Of a DNA stretch of 64,000 nt, positions 56,955 to 64,000 are shown in pieces. The DNA lies in NCBI RefSeq assembly GCF_003097355.1, contig NZ_PYUI01000016.1:1-64000 (forward strand), given 5' to 3'. Source of the stretch: Arthrobacter sp. H-02-3. Lineage in GTDB: Bacteria > Actinomycetota > Actinomycetes > Actinomycetales > Micrococcaceae. Position 1 is the stretch's first letter. Each line of letters begins with the position of its first letter. The notes under the pieces are model-generated. The model had not been told where the DNA came from, did no database searches, and saw only the letters and a list, made by a program, of their open reading frames with translations. The position numbers were made by a program, and so were the translations under genes.

Positions 56955-57851
56955 TCACGGGGTTGGCCGGGGCGTGTGCAGGGAGGTCGGCGGAGACGTC
57001 GGCCGCGTCGTCGCTCCTGAGGTTGGTTCCGGCGTCGGATCCGACGTCGGTTGTGACGTCGGTTGTGATGTCGGCGGTGTGCTCGGCTGGGACGTTGGTT
57101 CCGCAGTCGGTTCCGGTGTCGGTGGCGTGGTCGGCACGGCCGGAGGCTGTGTGCTTGGCTGGGACGTCGGCGGGAGTGCCGGTTCCGGGGCCAGCGGCTG
57201 TGCGGGCTGTGGAGGCTGTGCGGGTTTCAGCGACGCCGGCAGCGACGCCTGTTGCGAGGCAGAGTGTGCCGGTGGCTGAGATGCCGGTTGCGAGGCCGGC
57301 GGCGGGGTGGGCTGAGACGTCGGTTGAGACGTCGGTTGAGGGGCCGGCTGCGAGGTTGGCTGTAGGGTCGGCTGGGGGGCCGGCTGTGCGGTTGGCTGTG
57401 GGGTCGGCGTCGGCGTCGGTGGTGAGGCCCGCGGAGGCGTCGGCTGATTCGGCCCGATGGTGTAGTTGGGCTGTGGGGCCGAGCCGTTGACCCAAAGGGC
57501 CGCGGTCACCCTTCGGGCGTCGCCCGGCTCCAGCCACCAGAGCACCTGGACATTGCAATGATAGACAATCGTGACGTTCGCGATGGCGCCCTGCGGCGGG
57601 ACCGAGTGGATGGACGTGGCCGCTGCTTGCGTAGTCCAGATGAAATTCTGGTCGGCAGACATTCCCGCGCTGCCGTCAACCGTCACGTGCGCTATGCCGT
57701 ACAGGCCGTGCTGCGGGCAGTAACTGCCGTCAACCGCGAAGTTCACGACCTGGGTCGAGGTAGCTTGCGTTGTGTCTGCCGCCGCAGGAGGTGCCAGCAC
57801 TGCTGCGACGCCAAGGGCCGCAACCGACGCAGGCCCAGACAACCACTTCAT
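56955..57851 (-). CDS. Secreted protein with Pro/Thr/Ser/Gln-rich tail
   Basis: A 298-residue protein with a signal peptide (MKWLSGPASVAALGVAAVLAPPAAA, about residues 1-25), a domain of some 110 residues (WTTQAAATSIHSVPPQGAIANV and a Trp-rich strand), and then about 150 residues of low-complexity PTSQP, PTPQP, PASQP repeats. It is mucin-like and would be a natural target for O-glycosylation and for EF-P-dependent translation. No LPxTG or membrane anchor is visible, so it is probably secreted or loosely wall-bound. Function unknown. Start at 57851 is chosen from the signal peptide; an open frame to 58025 is rejected. Confidence 0.7.
   Translation of the reverse strand: MKWLSGPASVAALGVAAVLAPPAAADTTQATSTQVVNFAVDGSYCPQHGLYGIAHVTVDGSAGMSADQNFIWTTQAAATSIHSVPPQGAIANVTIVYHCNVQVLWWLEPGDARRVTAALWVNGSAPQPNYTIGPNQPTPPRASPPTPTPTPQPTAQPAPQPTLQPTSQPAPQPTSQPTSQPTPPPASQPASQPPAHSASQQASLPASLKPAQPPQPAQPLAPEPALPPTSQPSTQPPAVPTTPPTPEPTAEPTSQPSTPPTSQPTSQPTSDPTPEPTSGATTRPTSPPTSLHTPRPTP
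56960..57440. repeat. Low-complexity repeat encoding the Pro/Thr/Ser/Gln tail
   Basis: Short imperfect direct repeats of GGT/TGG/CGG-type hexamers and nonamers (minus strand: PTSQ and PQPT codons) fill this stretch. Copy number probably varies between strains by slipped pairing. Confidence 0.75.
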
Positions 57852-58063
57852 TGCACACCAGCTTTCGACGTCTGGCGGACACAGCCAGACGATCAAGATT
57901 GCCCCCAGCCGGCAAGGTTTCTCGATGAGGATCCAGACGTTACCACCGGGTCCTGGCGGGCACCAGCGTAGGGAATACTTGCCTGCTGGCGCTCCAATAC
58001 GTGTTTTACGCAGGTATTTCCACATACGCCCGGTCCGGGATGTCGGTGGCGCTGCGGGTTTCC

Positions 58064-58069
58064 TAGAGT
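58064..58069 (+). promoter_or_regulatory. -10 box of a probable leaderless comEA transcript
   Basis: TAGAGT is followed by 7 nt and the comEA ATG at 58077. No ribosome site precedes that ATG. Confidence 0.45.
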
Positions 58070-58076
58070 CGTTCCC

Positions 58077-59015
58077 ATGTCACGCCGGGACCCGGGAGCC
58101 GAATCCGCCGCAGGCGCCAGCGTTGCCCGGGAACGCCTGGCAGCGACGCTAGGAAGTTCCGGGGACGCCGGGAACCGCCGTCATGCCCACGACGCCGAGT
58201 ACCCGGGCTCAGCGTCGGATGCTGGCAGGGCGGCGGCGCCCTCCCCGGGCTTGCTGGACGTCCAGACGCCCCCGCATGGTCTCCCCGCAGGCCACTTGGA
58301 TGGACTCGCCGGGCACCGGCGGGACGGACGGCCCCCGCTTTCCGCGCGGCTGCGGGCCAGGACAGGTGTGAGGGCTGCGGCTTTGCTGGGCGTCCTGGCC
58401 GCGGTGCTGGGCGGCTGTTTCTGGTGGCAGGCGGGCACCGGAGGCCCCCGGATGGCCCCGCTCAGCGAGTCCGCCTCCGCGACGGAGGCGCCCCCGGCCC
58501 AGTCGGCCGCGGTGGCCAGTGCGCCGCCGGGAGACGATGCCGGCGCTGGGGTAGGAACGATCACGGTCCATGTCGCCGGTGCCGTGGCCAGAGCCGGGGT
58601 GGTTCAGTTGCCGGCAGGGAGTCGGCTTTACGAAGCGATCGCGGCTGCGGGCGGGGCTACGGATACCGCGGAGCCGGACCGGCTTAATCTTGCAGCCGTG
58701 CTGGAGGACGGACAGAAGGTCCTCGTGCCGATACGCGGCGAACCCGATCAGGCCGGTGCGTCCGACGGCGGGGGCGCTTCGCCGCCGGGTTCCGGCGCGG
58801 CCGGCACGAGCCAAGGCGGCGGCGGAAAGATCAACCTCAACACTGCCGGGCTCGAGGAACTGGGAACCCTCCCGCGCGTCGGGCCGGTCCTGGCACAGCG
58901 GATCGTGGACTGGCGGACGCAGCACGGGCGGTTCAAGACCGTGCAGGAACTCGATGCGGTGGACGGCATAGGCCCGAAGTTGCTCGAGGCCCTGCTGCAG
59001 TTAGTGAGCGTCTGA
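58077..59015 (+). CDS. comEA: ComEA family DNA-binding competence protein
   Basis: A 312-residue membrane protein that binds exogenous DNA. It has a long cytoplasmic N-terminal part (1-95), one transmembrane helix (about 98-118), an SLBB domain (VHVAGAVARAGVVQLPAGSRL near 165), a Gly/Ser linker and a C-terminal pair of helix-hairpin-helix motifs (ELGTLPRVGPVLAQRIVDWR and VDGIGPKLLEALL). With the next gene it forms the DNA-uptake pair. Start ATG is probably leaderless. Confidence 0.92.
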   Translation: MSRRDPGAESAAGASVARERLAATLGSSGDAGNRRHAHDAEYPGSASDAGRAAAPSPGLLDVQTPPHGLPAGHLDGLAGHRRDGRPPLSARLRARTGVRAAALLGVLAAVLGGCFWWQAGTGGPRMAPLSESASATEAPPAQSAAVASAPPGDDAGAGVGTITVHVAGAVARAGVVQLPAGSRLYEAIAAAGGATDTAEPDRLNLAAVLEDGQKVLVPIRGEPDQAGASDGGGASPPGSGAAGTSQGGGGKINLNTAGLEELGTLPRVGPVLAQRIVDWRTQHGRFKTVQELDAVDGIGPKLLEALLQLVSV

Positions 59016-59016
59016 T

Positions 59017-61134
59017 ATGGCCCGGAGCGACACTGACGTGCCCCGGAATGAAGCTGATGCGCAGCGGCGAGGCGTGGAGACGAACACGGGGCGGGGTCCT
59101 GTGCCCGGCGGACGCAACCTCTGGCAGCGGTATGCCGACGCGGCCGTCCGCTCGCCGGCACTCTGGGAAGCCGGCGGCCCGGAGGCCGGCGCCGGGGTTC
59201 GAGGGCCCCGGACATCGCTGTTACGGAATCACGGGCTGCAGCCGGATGCCGGGCGCGGGCGCCCGGCGGAACGGCGCCCAAGGGAACGGCAACGGCGGAC
59301 GGATATGCGCCTCGTGCCGCCGGCCCTTCTGGTGTGGGGGACCGCCGTCGCCGGCAACTGGTTGAATCCGGCGGAGCTGGCACTTCTCTGCGGCGGCATG
59401 GCGGCGGCCGGGGCAATGCTGCTGGTCGTGGCGGGTTGCTCCCACGTTGGTCACTCCCACGTTGGGCGGCGCACTGTGGGGCGTGCCGGGCCCGGCCGTG
59501 GAATCTTGCGGTATGACCCGCGTCATGGGCCGGCGGCCCCGCGTAGCTTCCGCGCCACCCTGGCCGCGGCCTTGATGTTGTCCGTCGCGGCGGGCGCCCA
59601 TGCCGCCGTCGAGTCATCCCGGCGGCATGACGGCGCGATTGCTGAGGCCGTGGCTGCCCGGGCAGCCGTGGTCGCGGAAGTGGAGGTTGCGGGCGCGCCG
59701 CGGCGGCTCAGGACTCCCGGAGCGAGCGGCCTGGCAGGCCGCTGGGCGGTCCCCGTGACGCTAAAGGTCGTGACCTTCGACGGCCGAAGGATCGCCGGTG
59801 ACGCCCGGTTCGTCGTCATGGGAGGAACGGCGTGGGAACACGCAGTTCCGGGCCAGCAGCTGCGCACCACTGGAAGACTGCGCGCCGCTGCGCCGGGGGA
59901 GCCCGACGCGGGAATCCTTTCAGCCTCGTCCGCGCCCACGGTGCTGCGCGGCCCCGGGTTCTGGCAGCAAGCTCCCGGCGGGCTGCGCCGGAGTTTCACC
60001 GCCGCCGCTGCCCGGTTCGGGGGCGACGCCGGCGGGCTGCTGCCCGGGATGGTCACCGGCGACACCAGTGCCCTGAACGCGGAACTGGAAGACGCCATGA
60101 AGACAGTCGGGATGACGCACCTGACCGCCGTCAGCGGCGCGAACTGCAGCCTGATCCTGGGGACGCTGCTGCTCACGGCCCGCACGCTGCGTCTGCCACG
60201 CGTGGCCGCCGCAGCGGCCAGCCTCGCCGGGCTCGGGCTGTTCGTCCTCATGGTCGGGCCGGAGCCCAGCGTGCTGCGGGCCGCGCTCATGGGCGGCATC
60301 GGTGTCGCATCAATAGCGTCTGGCCGGGCAGGGCGTGGACTCAGCCTCCTGTGCGTTGCCGTCATAGGCCTGCTGCTGGTACAGCCGGTCCTGGCGACAA
60401 GCTTCGGCTTTGTGCTCTCGGTCCTGGCCACGCTGGGAATTGTGATTGCGGGACGCCGCATCATGGACTGGATTCCGGCGCCGGTGCCGCGCTGGGCCGC
60501 GGGCGGCGTGGCCGTACCGCTGTCCGCCCAACTCTTCTGCGGTCCCGTGATCGTCTTGCTGCAACCGCAGTTCGGCGCCTACGCGGTGCCCGCCAACGTG
60601 GCCGCCGCGGCGCTCGTGGCACCCGTAACGCTGCTAGGGACCGCAGCCGCGGCCCTTCTTCCCGTAGTCCCTGCCGCCGCCGAGCTCTTGATGGCCCCGG
60701 CTGCCGCCTTGGCCGGCGCAGTGGCGGGGATCGCGCGCTTCTTCGCGGCCCTCCCGGGCGCCGCCCTGCCGTGGCCGGAGGGAGGCTTTGGTGCGGCCAC
60801 CATGGGCATCTTTTCCGCGACCGTGCTCGGCATGGTGTGGCTGGCCCTGCATCCCGCCGCGGTGGTTCGGTCGTCGCTGGCGGCACACGCGTGGACCGTC
60901 GCCGTCCTGGCGGGCTGGCCGCCGACGATGCGGGCCCCGGGGTCCGTCCGACGGTCCGGGCAGACCGCCCGGCAGGCTGCCCGGCAGAGCGCGGGGTACG
61001 GCTTGGAGCACCGGTCCGGGCGTGGGACGCTTAGAGTCTGCAAACCAACTTCCGGGAGGAATCACGAGTGGCTGCTGCCCAGACCCCACGACCCAGGACC
61101 TCGGCGACGAAGAGCGCCACCTGGCGCGATGTGA
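59017..61134 (+). CDS. comEC: ComEC/Rec2 family DNA-uptake channel protein
   Basis: A 705-residue polytopic protein with the competence domain from about residue 300 (GMTHLTAVSGANCSL and the following eight or so helices) and an OB-like extracytoplasmic region near 230-300. The C-terminal metallo-beta-lactamase domain of Bacillus ComEC, with its HxHxDH, is missing; the frame instead ends in an Arg/Pro-rich tail. That tail (last 22 codons) overlaps the first 67 bases of holA in another frame. It starts 1 base after comEA. The N-terminal 95 residues are long and basic. Confidence 0.88.
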   Translation: MARSDTDVPRNEADAQRRGVETNTGRGPVPGGRNLWQRYADAAVRSPALWEAGGPEAGAGVRGPRTSLLRNHGLQPDAGRGRPAERRPRERQRRTDMRLVPPALLVWGTAVAGNWLNPAELALLCGGMAAAGAMLLVVAGCSHVGHSHVGRRTVGRAGPGRGILRYDPRHGPAAPRSFRATLAAALMLSVAAGAHAAVESSRRHDGAIAEAVAARAAVVAEVEVAGAPRRLRTPGASGLAGRWAVPVTLKVVTFDGRRIAGDARFVVMGGTAWEHAVPGQQLRTTGRLRAAAPGEPDAGILSASSAPTVLRGPGFWQQAPGGLRRSFTAAAARFGGDAGGLLPGMVTGDTSALNAELEDAMKTVGMTHLTAVSGANCSLILGTLLLTARTLRLPRVAAAAASLAGLGLFVLMVGPEPSVLRAALMGGIGVASIASGRAGRGLSLLCVAVIGLLLVQPVLATSFGFVLSVLATLGIVIAGRRIMDWIPAPVPRWAAGGVAVPLSAQLFCGPVIVLLQPQFGAYAVPANVAAAALVAPVTLLGTAAAALLPVVPAAAELLMAPAAALAGAVAGIARFFAALPGAALPWPEGGFGAATMGIFSATVLGMVWLALHPAAVVRSSLAAHAWTVAVLAGWPPTMRAPGSVRRSGQTARQAARQSAGYGLEHRSGRGTLRVCKPTSGRNHEWLLPRPHDPGPRRRRAPPGAM
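61032..61037 (+). promoter_or_regulatory. -10 box of a probable holA promoter inside comEC
   Basis: TAGAGT lies 30 bases before the holA GTG, leaving a leader of about 24 bases with GGGAGG. Confidence 0.35.
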
Positions 61135-62084
61135 CACCTGCGGCTGTCGTCCTGGTGGGCGGGCCGGAGGACTACTTGGGCGCGCGTGCCATGGACCGTA
61201 TCCGCGGGCAGGTCCGCGAGGCGGCACCCGACGTCGAAGTCACCCGGCTTAACGCCGCGAGCTACTCGGCCGGGTCGCTGGCCATGAACGTCAGCCCGTC
61301 ACTCTTCGGCGAGCAGAAGCTCATCGAGATCGACGGACTCGAGGCGATGAACGATGCGTTCCTCGCCGATGCCCTGAAGTATGTGGCACAGCCGGAGCCG
61401 GATGCCGTCCTGGTGCTCCGTCATGGCGGGGGAGTCCGCGGCAAGAAGCTACTGGATACGATCAAGGCTGGCGGCTGGCCGGTCGTTGACTGCCAGCCCC
61501 TCAAGAAAGACGCCGAGAAGATCGCGTTTGTCACGACCGAGTTCAAGGCGGCCTCCCGGCGCATCGAACCCGACGCCGTGCACGCACTCGTCAACGCGGT
61601 TGGCGCGCAGCTCGCGGAACTCGCGGCCGCCTGCAGCCAGCTGATCGCTGACGCCACCACGGCCGTGGATGCCGCCATGGTGGACAGGTACTACGGCGGC
61701 CGGGTCGAAGCAACGGCCTTCAAGGTCGCCGATGCCGCGATGGCCGGGAACGGCCCTCTCGCCCTCTCCACGCTCCGCCACGCCCTGGACACCGGCGCGG
61801 ACCCGGTACCGATCGTGGCGGCCCTCGCATCCAAACTGCGCTCCCTGGCAAAGGTGGCCGGCGCGCAGGGCTCGTCCTCGCAGATTGCCAAACAGTTGGG
61901 GATGCAGCCTTGGCTCGTTGAACAGGCACAGCGGGAGGTCCGGCGCTGGACGCCCGAGGGGCTGGTCCGCTCCATCCAGGTCACCGCCGAGGCTGACGCG
62001 CAGGTCAAAGGCCTGTCCCGCGATCCCGTCTACGCCGTGGAACACGCCGTCACGGTGATTGCGACGTCGGTCCGGAGGTCCTGA
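61068..62084 (+). CDS. holA: DNA polymerase III, delta subunit
   Basis: A 338-residue delta subunit of the clamp loader. The AAA-like domains I and II (VVLVGGPEDYLGARAMDRI near 25, VLRHGGGVRGKKLLD near 118) and the C-terminal collar domain are recognisable; the P-loop is degenerate as usual in delta. GGGAGG is 9 nt before the GTG. The gene overlaps the end of comEC by 67 nt, in a different frame. Confidence 0.93.
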   Translation: MAAAQTPRPRTSATKSATWRDVTPAAVVLVGGPEDYLGARAMDRIRGQVREAAPDVEVTRLNAASYSAGSLAMNVSPSLFGEQKLIEIDGLEAMNDAFLADALKYVAQPEPDAVLVLRHGGGVRGKKLLDTIKAGGWPVVDCQPLKKDAEKIAFVTTEFKAASRRIEPDAVHALVNAVGAQLAELAAACSQLIADATTAVDAAMVDRYYGGRVEATAFKVADAAMAGNGPLALSTLRHALDTGADPVPIVAALASKLRSLAKVAGAQGSSSQIAKQLGMQPWLVEQAQREVRRWTPEGLVRSIQVTAEADAQVKGLSRDPVYAVEHAVTVIATSVRRS

Positions 62085-62729
62085 CGCCCGGGTGCGCGCC
62101 GCCGGCCCGCCAACCGGCGGACCCGGCGTGTCCGACCAGACGCGGGCCGGTTTAGCCACGGCACGACGGTGTGGGTCGAAGCGGTACTTGGCGCGCGCAC
62201 CGCCAGCGGCTGCAACTGCAGTCACCGAGACAAGACGGGGGAAGCTATGAACAAACGTCCGGCGGGCCACAGTAGAAGGCCTTCGGCGGTGTCCGTCGCC
62301 AATCTTGTCATCAGCCTCTGCGCCTGCTCCTGCCATTCCAAATGGAACTCTCGCTCGCAATCAATGCGTCAGTTCCTGCAACGCTGATGGTCGCTGCGGC
62401 CTCTTCCTTTGGCGTGCTGGCCTCACGCCGGCCGGTCGAAGTCTCCCAGCCAGCACGTCCTCCAGCCATCGTCTGACCTGGAGTGCCCGCGGACCCGTAA
62501 GGCTCTGCATCGTGCCGACCCACAGGGGTCATGGCCGATGCGGTCGGGGCTCGCGATCCTCAGGGGCCCGTGCAAATGTGTCTTGCATCCGTCGCTGTTC
62601 GGGAGCCACCTGGCAACGCCGTCGCCAGCGAATCTGGGCACCCTGGTGTTGCCGCTAACGTGCTCACCCCGCGCCCGCGTTCTTCCTGCCCGGTCGTGGG
62701 GTGGATAGACTGCCGGTTTAGGGGGAAAT
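62085..62729. other. 645-base region without a recognised gene
   Basis: A CCGCCGG/CCGGCGG hairpin (62099-62105 with 62114-62120) follows holA and may act as terminator. Beyond it, open frames are short and unlike the rest of the window: a 46-codon ORF from 62247 with a fair GGAAG ribosome site, and a hydrophobic 44-codon frame from 62342 without one. Neither is supported enough to annotate. In many relatives rpsT lies near holA; it was not found here. Confidence 0.5.
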
Positions 62730-62927
62730 ATGGAGTGGATTGTTTTGGGCATCGGTGCACTGGTCATTGTTGTCATGTCCATCTGGCGCGATATATCCAG
62801 GCGGTCGGTTCGGCCGCCTGCAGGCACTGACCCGGCGTCGGAGCGGCAGCTTCGTGATTTTCACCGGGGGCAGACTCTGGGCCAGTCGCATGTCGTGGGC
62901 CTGGACAATACGGGCCACCGCCGGTAG
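62730..62927 (+). CDS. Short membrane protein ORF, probably frameshifted
   Basis: A 65-codon ORF with AGGGGG upstream of its ATG. Residues 3-20 form a transmembrane helix (WIVLGIGALVIVVMSIW) followed by a basic segment. The frame stops at 62925, but the +1 frame continues without a stop to a TGA at 63016-63018 that overlaps the ATG of the next gene (TGATG). Deleting a single base near 62925 would give one protein of about 95 residues ending RRAFSAARII. The gene thus looks like one damaged by a one-base insertion or a sequencing error. Function unknown. Confidence 0.5.
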   Translation: MEWIVLGIGALVIVVMSIWRDISRRSVRPPAGTDPASERQLRDFHRGQTLGQSHVVGLDNTGHRR

Positions 62928-63017
62928 ACGTGTCCTCGCCGCGTTGCCGCCCGCCATCGAAGCCTGGAACAGCGGGGGAACCGGTCGGCGTGCCTTCAGT
63001 GCTGCGAGGATAATCTG

Positions 63018-64000
63018 ATGACGCCAAGTAGGGATCTACTTTTGCAGGGACCTCGAGGGCGTCGTTTGTGTCTTGAGCTGGCAAAGCAGCTGGATCCGGA
63101 GGTGAAAGCTGCGGCCTTCTGGTTGGGTTACGAACTTGGGAGTGGCCCGGGAACCTCGCGGGTGCTGCTGACCGCTTCCTCTTCCGGTCACCTTGCGACT
63201 CCGCCCTCAGCTCCGTCACCAGAGGAGCTGGCGGCGAGACTCGCTTCCCTGGACTTTGACGGCCTCGACAGTGAACTGATGCAGGCGGCCCTGGAGCGGT
63301 CAGTCGACACGGCAAGGTACTGGCAGGAGCCCGATTCAGAAGATGTGCTCGCGGGACTCCCGGTCATTACTGCGGCTTTGACCTCCGTCGCGGAGCAGGT
63401 CATGGCCCTACCGGACATCCAGTGGTACTGGCAGCCCCGCCGGGATGAGCAGTGGGCCATCGACTGGCGGTCCTCACACGGCCCGGCGCCGCTGCCGAAA
63501 AATCCGCGGCAAACACTGACAGATTGGGGACGCAAGGAACGCGCCGAGGAAATACGGGCTGCGCACGAACGCCCGAGCGATCCTCGTGCCAACTGGTCAG
63601 GAACCTGGTGGTCGATCCCGCACGGGCTGGTCCACACCGTTGGGCAGGTCCCGGCCGCGCTGGGCCTCGTGGAAGATTCGCTGGGGTGGGAGCATGCGAC
63701 CGCGGTTCCGGTTCGGGGAACGGGCCGGACTCTTGAGGTCGGTACCCCAGATGACTGGATATCGCTGTGCCGCAGGTTCCCGTTTGAAGTCACTGCGTCG
63801 CGGCGACACGACTGGTTCCGCGCGACCGGACGCCATGGCCGATGGGTCATCCCGGATTGGGAACAAGTGGCAGGCGAGTGGGACGCCGTGCACCTCTCAG
63901 TCCTGGGTTACCTTTCCGGCGCTTCGCGCGCGCTGAAGGTCGACGCCGAAACGGCCACGGTCATTGCCGGATGGGCCCCGGACAGCACGATCTGGCTCAC
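63018..64000 (+). CDS. Protein of unknown function, 3' end outside the window
   Basis: A frame open from ATG 63018 to the right edge (327 codons so far). It begins MTPSRDLLLQGPRGRRL, is rich in Trp (WYWQPRRDEQWAIDWR, NWSGTWWSIPHGLVHTV) and ends in the visible part with IAGWAPDSTIWL. No membrane segment or named domain could be recognised. From memory, similar hypothetical proteins exist in Arthrobacter, but no function is attached. Its start overlaps the TGA of the preceding damaged frame, which suggests an operon. Codon use is somewhat less GC-biased than in the core genes. Confidence 0.75.
   Translation, partial: MTPSRDLLLQGPRGRRLCLELAKQLDPEVKAAAFWLGYELGSGPGTSRVLLTASSSGHLATPPSAPSPEELAARLASLDFDGLDSELMQAALERSVDTARYWQEPDSEDVLAGLPVITAALTSVAEQVMALPDIQWYWQPRRDEQWAIDWRSSHGPAPLPKNPRQTLTDWGRKERAEEIRAAHERPSDPRANWSGTWWSIPHGLVHTVGQVPAALGLVEDSLGWEHATAVPVRGTGRTLEVGTPDDWISLCRRFPFEVTASRRHDWFRATGRHGRWVIPDWEQVAGEWDAVHLSVLGYLSGASRALKVDAETATVIAGWAPDSTIWL

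Noticed and set aside
56960-57440. CRISPR-like periodicity
   Set aside because: The repeats are coding Pro/Thr/Ser/Gln codons with no unique spacers of constant length.
62247-62387. 46-codon ORF after holA
   Set aside because: A possible ribosome site exists, but length, composition and lack of any recognisable pattern do not support a gene.
62342-62476. Hydrophobic 44-codon frame
   Set aside because: No ribosome site, and no link to a neighbouring gene; could be a remnant but cannot be shown.

Overview
The window is a contiguous piece of a high-GC actinobacterial chromosome. Gene content and order point to the Micrococcaceae (Arthrobacter or Pseudarthrobacter type): a DUF222/HNH endonuclease, actinobacterial-type mIHF, a primosomal protein N' without ATPase motifs, GTG and TTG starts, and the clusters alaS-ruvX-mltG-aro and pyr-mihF-gmk-rpoZ-coaBC-metK-priA. 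Species cannot be fixed from the sequence alone. No insertion sequence, prophage, CRISPR array, rRNA or tRNA gene was seen.

Layout. 1-587: 3' end of an HNH endonuclease gene. 855-3718: a three-gene class I cytochrome P450 system (P450, FAD reductase, [2Fe-2S] ferredoxin). 3798-4445 (-): an acVLRF1-type ribosome-rescue peptidyl-tRNA hydrolase. 4527-6068: rarA with an in-frame 15-bp minisatellite. 6316-7528: a cupin protein and rpsD. 7707-19036: a long co-directional run of DUF948, DUF6167, alaS, ruvX, mltG, aroE, aroC, aroK, aroB, a TPR protein, efp and nusB, many with 1-4 nt overlaps, closed by a strong terminator. 19106-20335 (-): PrsW-type membrane protease. 20438-29414: the pyrimidine operon pyrR-pyrB-pyrC-PH-like membrane protein-carA-carB-pyrF, preceded by a PyrR-binding RNA element over the pyrR ribosome site. 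29615-35825: mihF, gmk, rpoZ, coaBC, metK, priA. 35840-38747 (-): glycosyltransferase, alpha/beta hydrolase, aldo/keto reductase. 38836-44170: a SorC-type regulator divergent from glpD-glpF-glpK, with a palindromic candidate operator between them. 44270-52090 (-): a secreted protein of unknown function and an unusual locus of two RND permeases around a tiny adaptor-like lipoprotein, preceded by a 28-codon coupled leader ORF. 52535-55398: a leucine attenuator (leaderless leader peptide with three Leu codons plus terminator) in front of leuS. 55563-62084: degV, a small conserved-looking protein, a Pro/Thr/Ser/Gln-rich secreted protein (-), comEA-comEC and holA. 62085-64000: a less orderly, probably accessory end with a short membrane-protein ORF that looks frameshifted and an unrecognised ORF running off the window.

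The core of the window is housekeeping: shikimate, pyrimidine, CoA and SAM synthesis, translation factors and competence. The parts most worth a second look are the RND locus, in which one of two paralogous permeases has lost one Asp of the TM4 proton-relay pair and the adaptor is reduced to 152 residues; the leucine attenuator of leuS; the pyrR leader element; a set of genes whose -10 boxes sit 6-7 nt before the start codon and so look leaderless; the minisatellite in rarA; and the 62.7-64.0 kb end.
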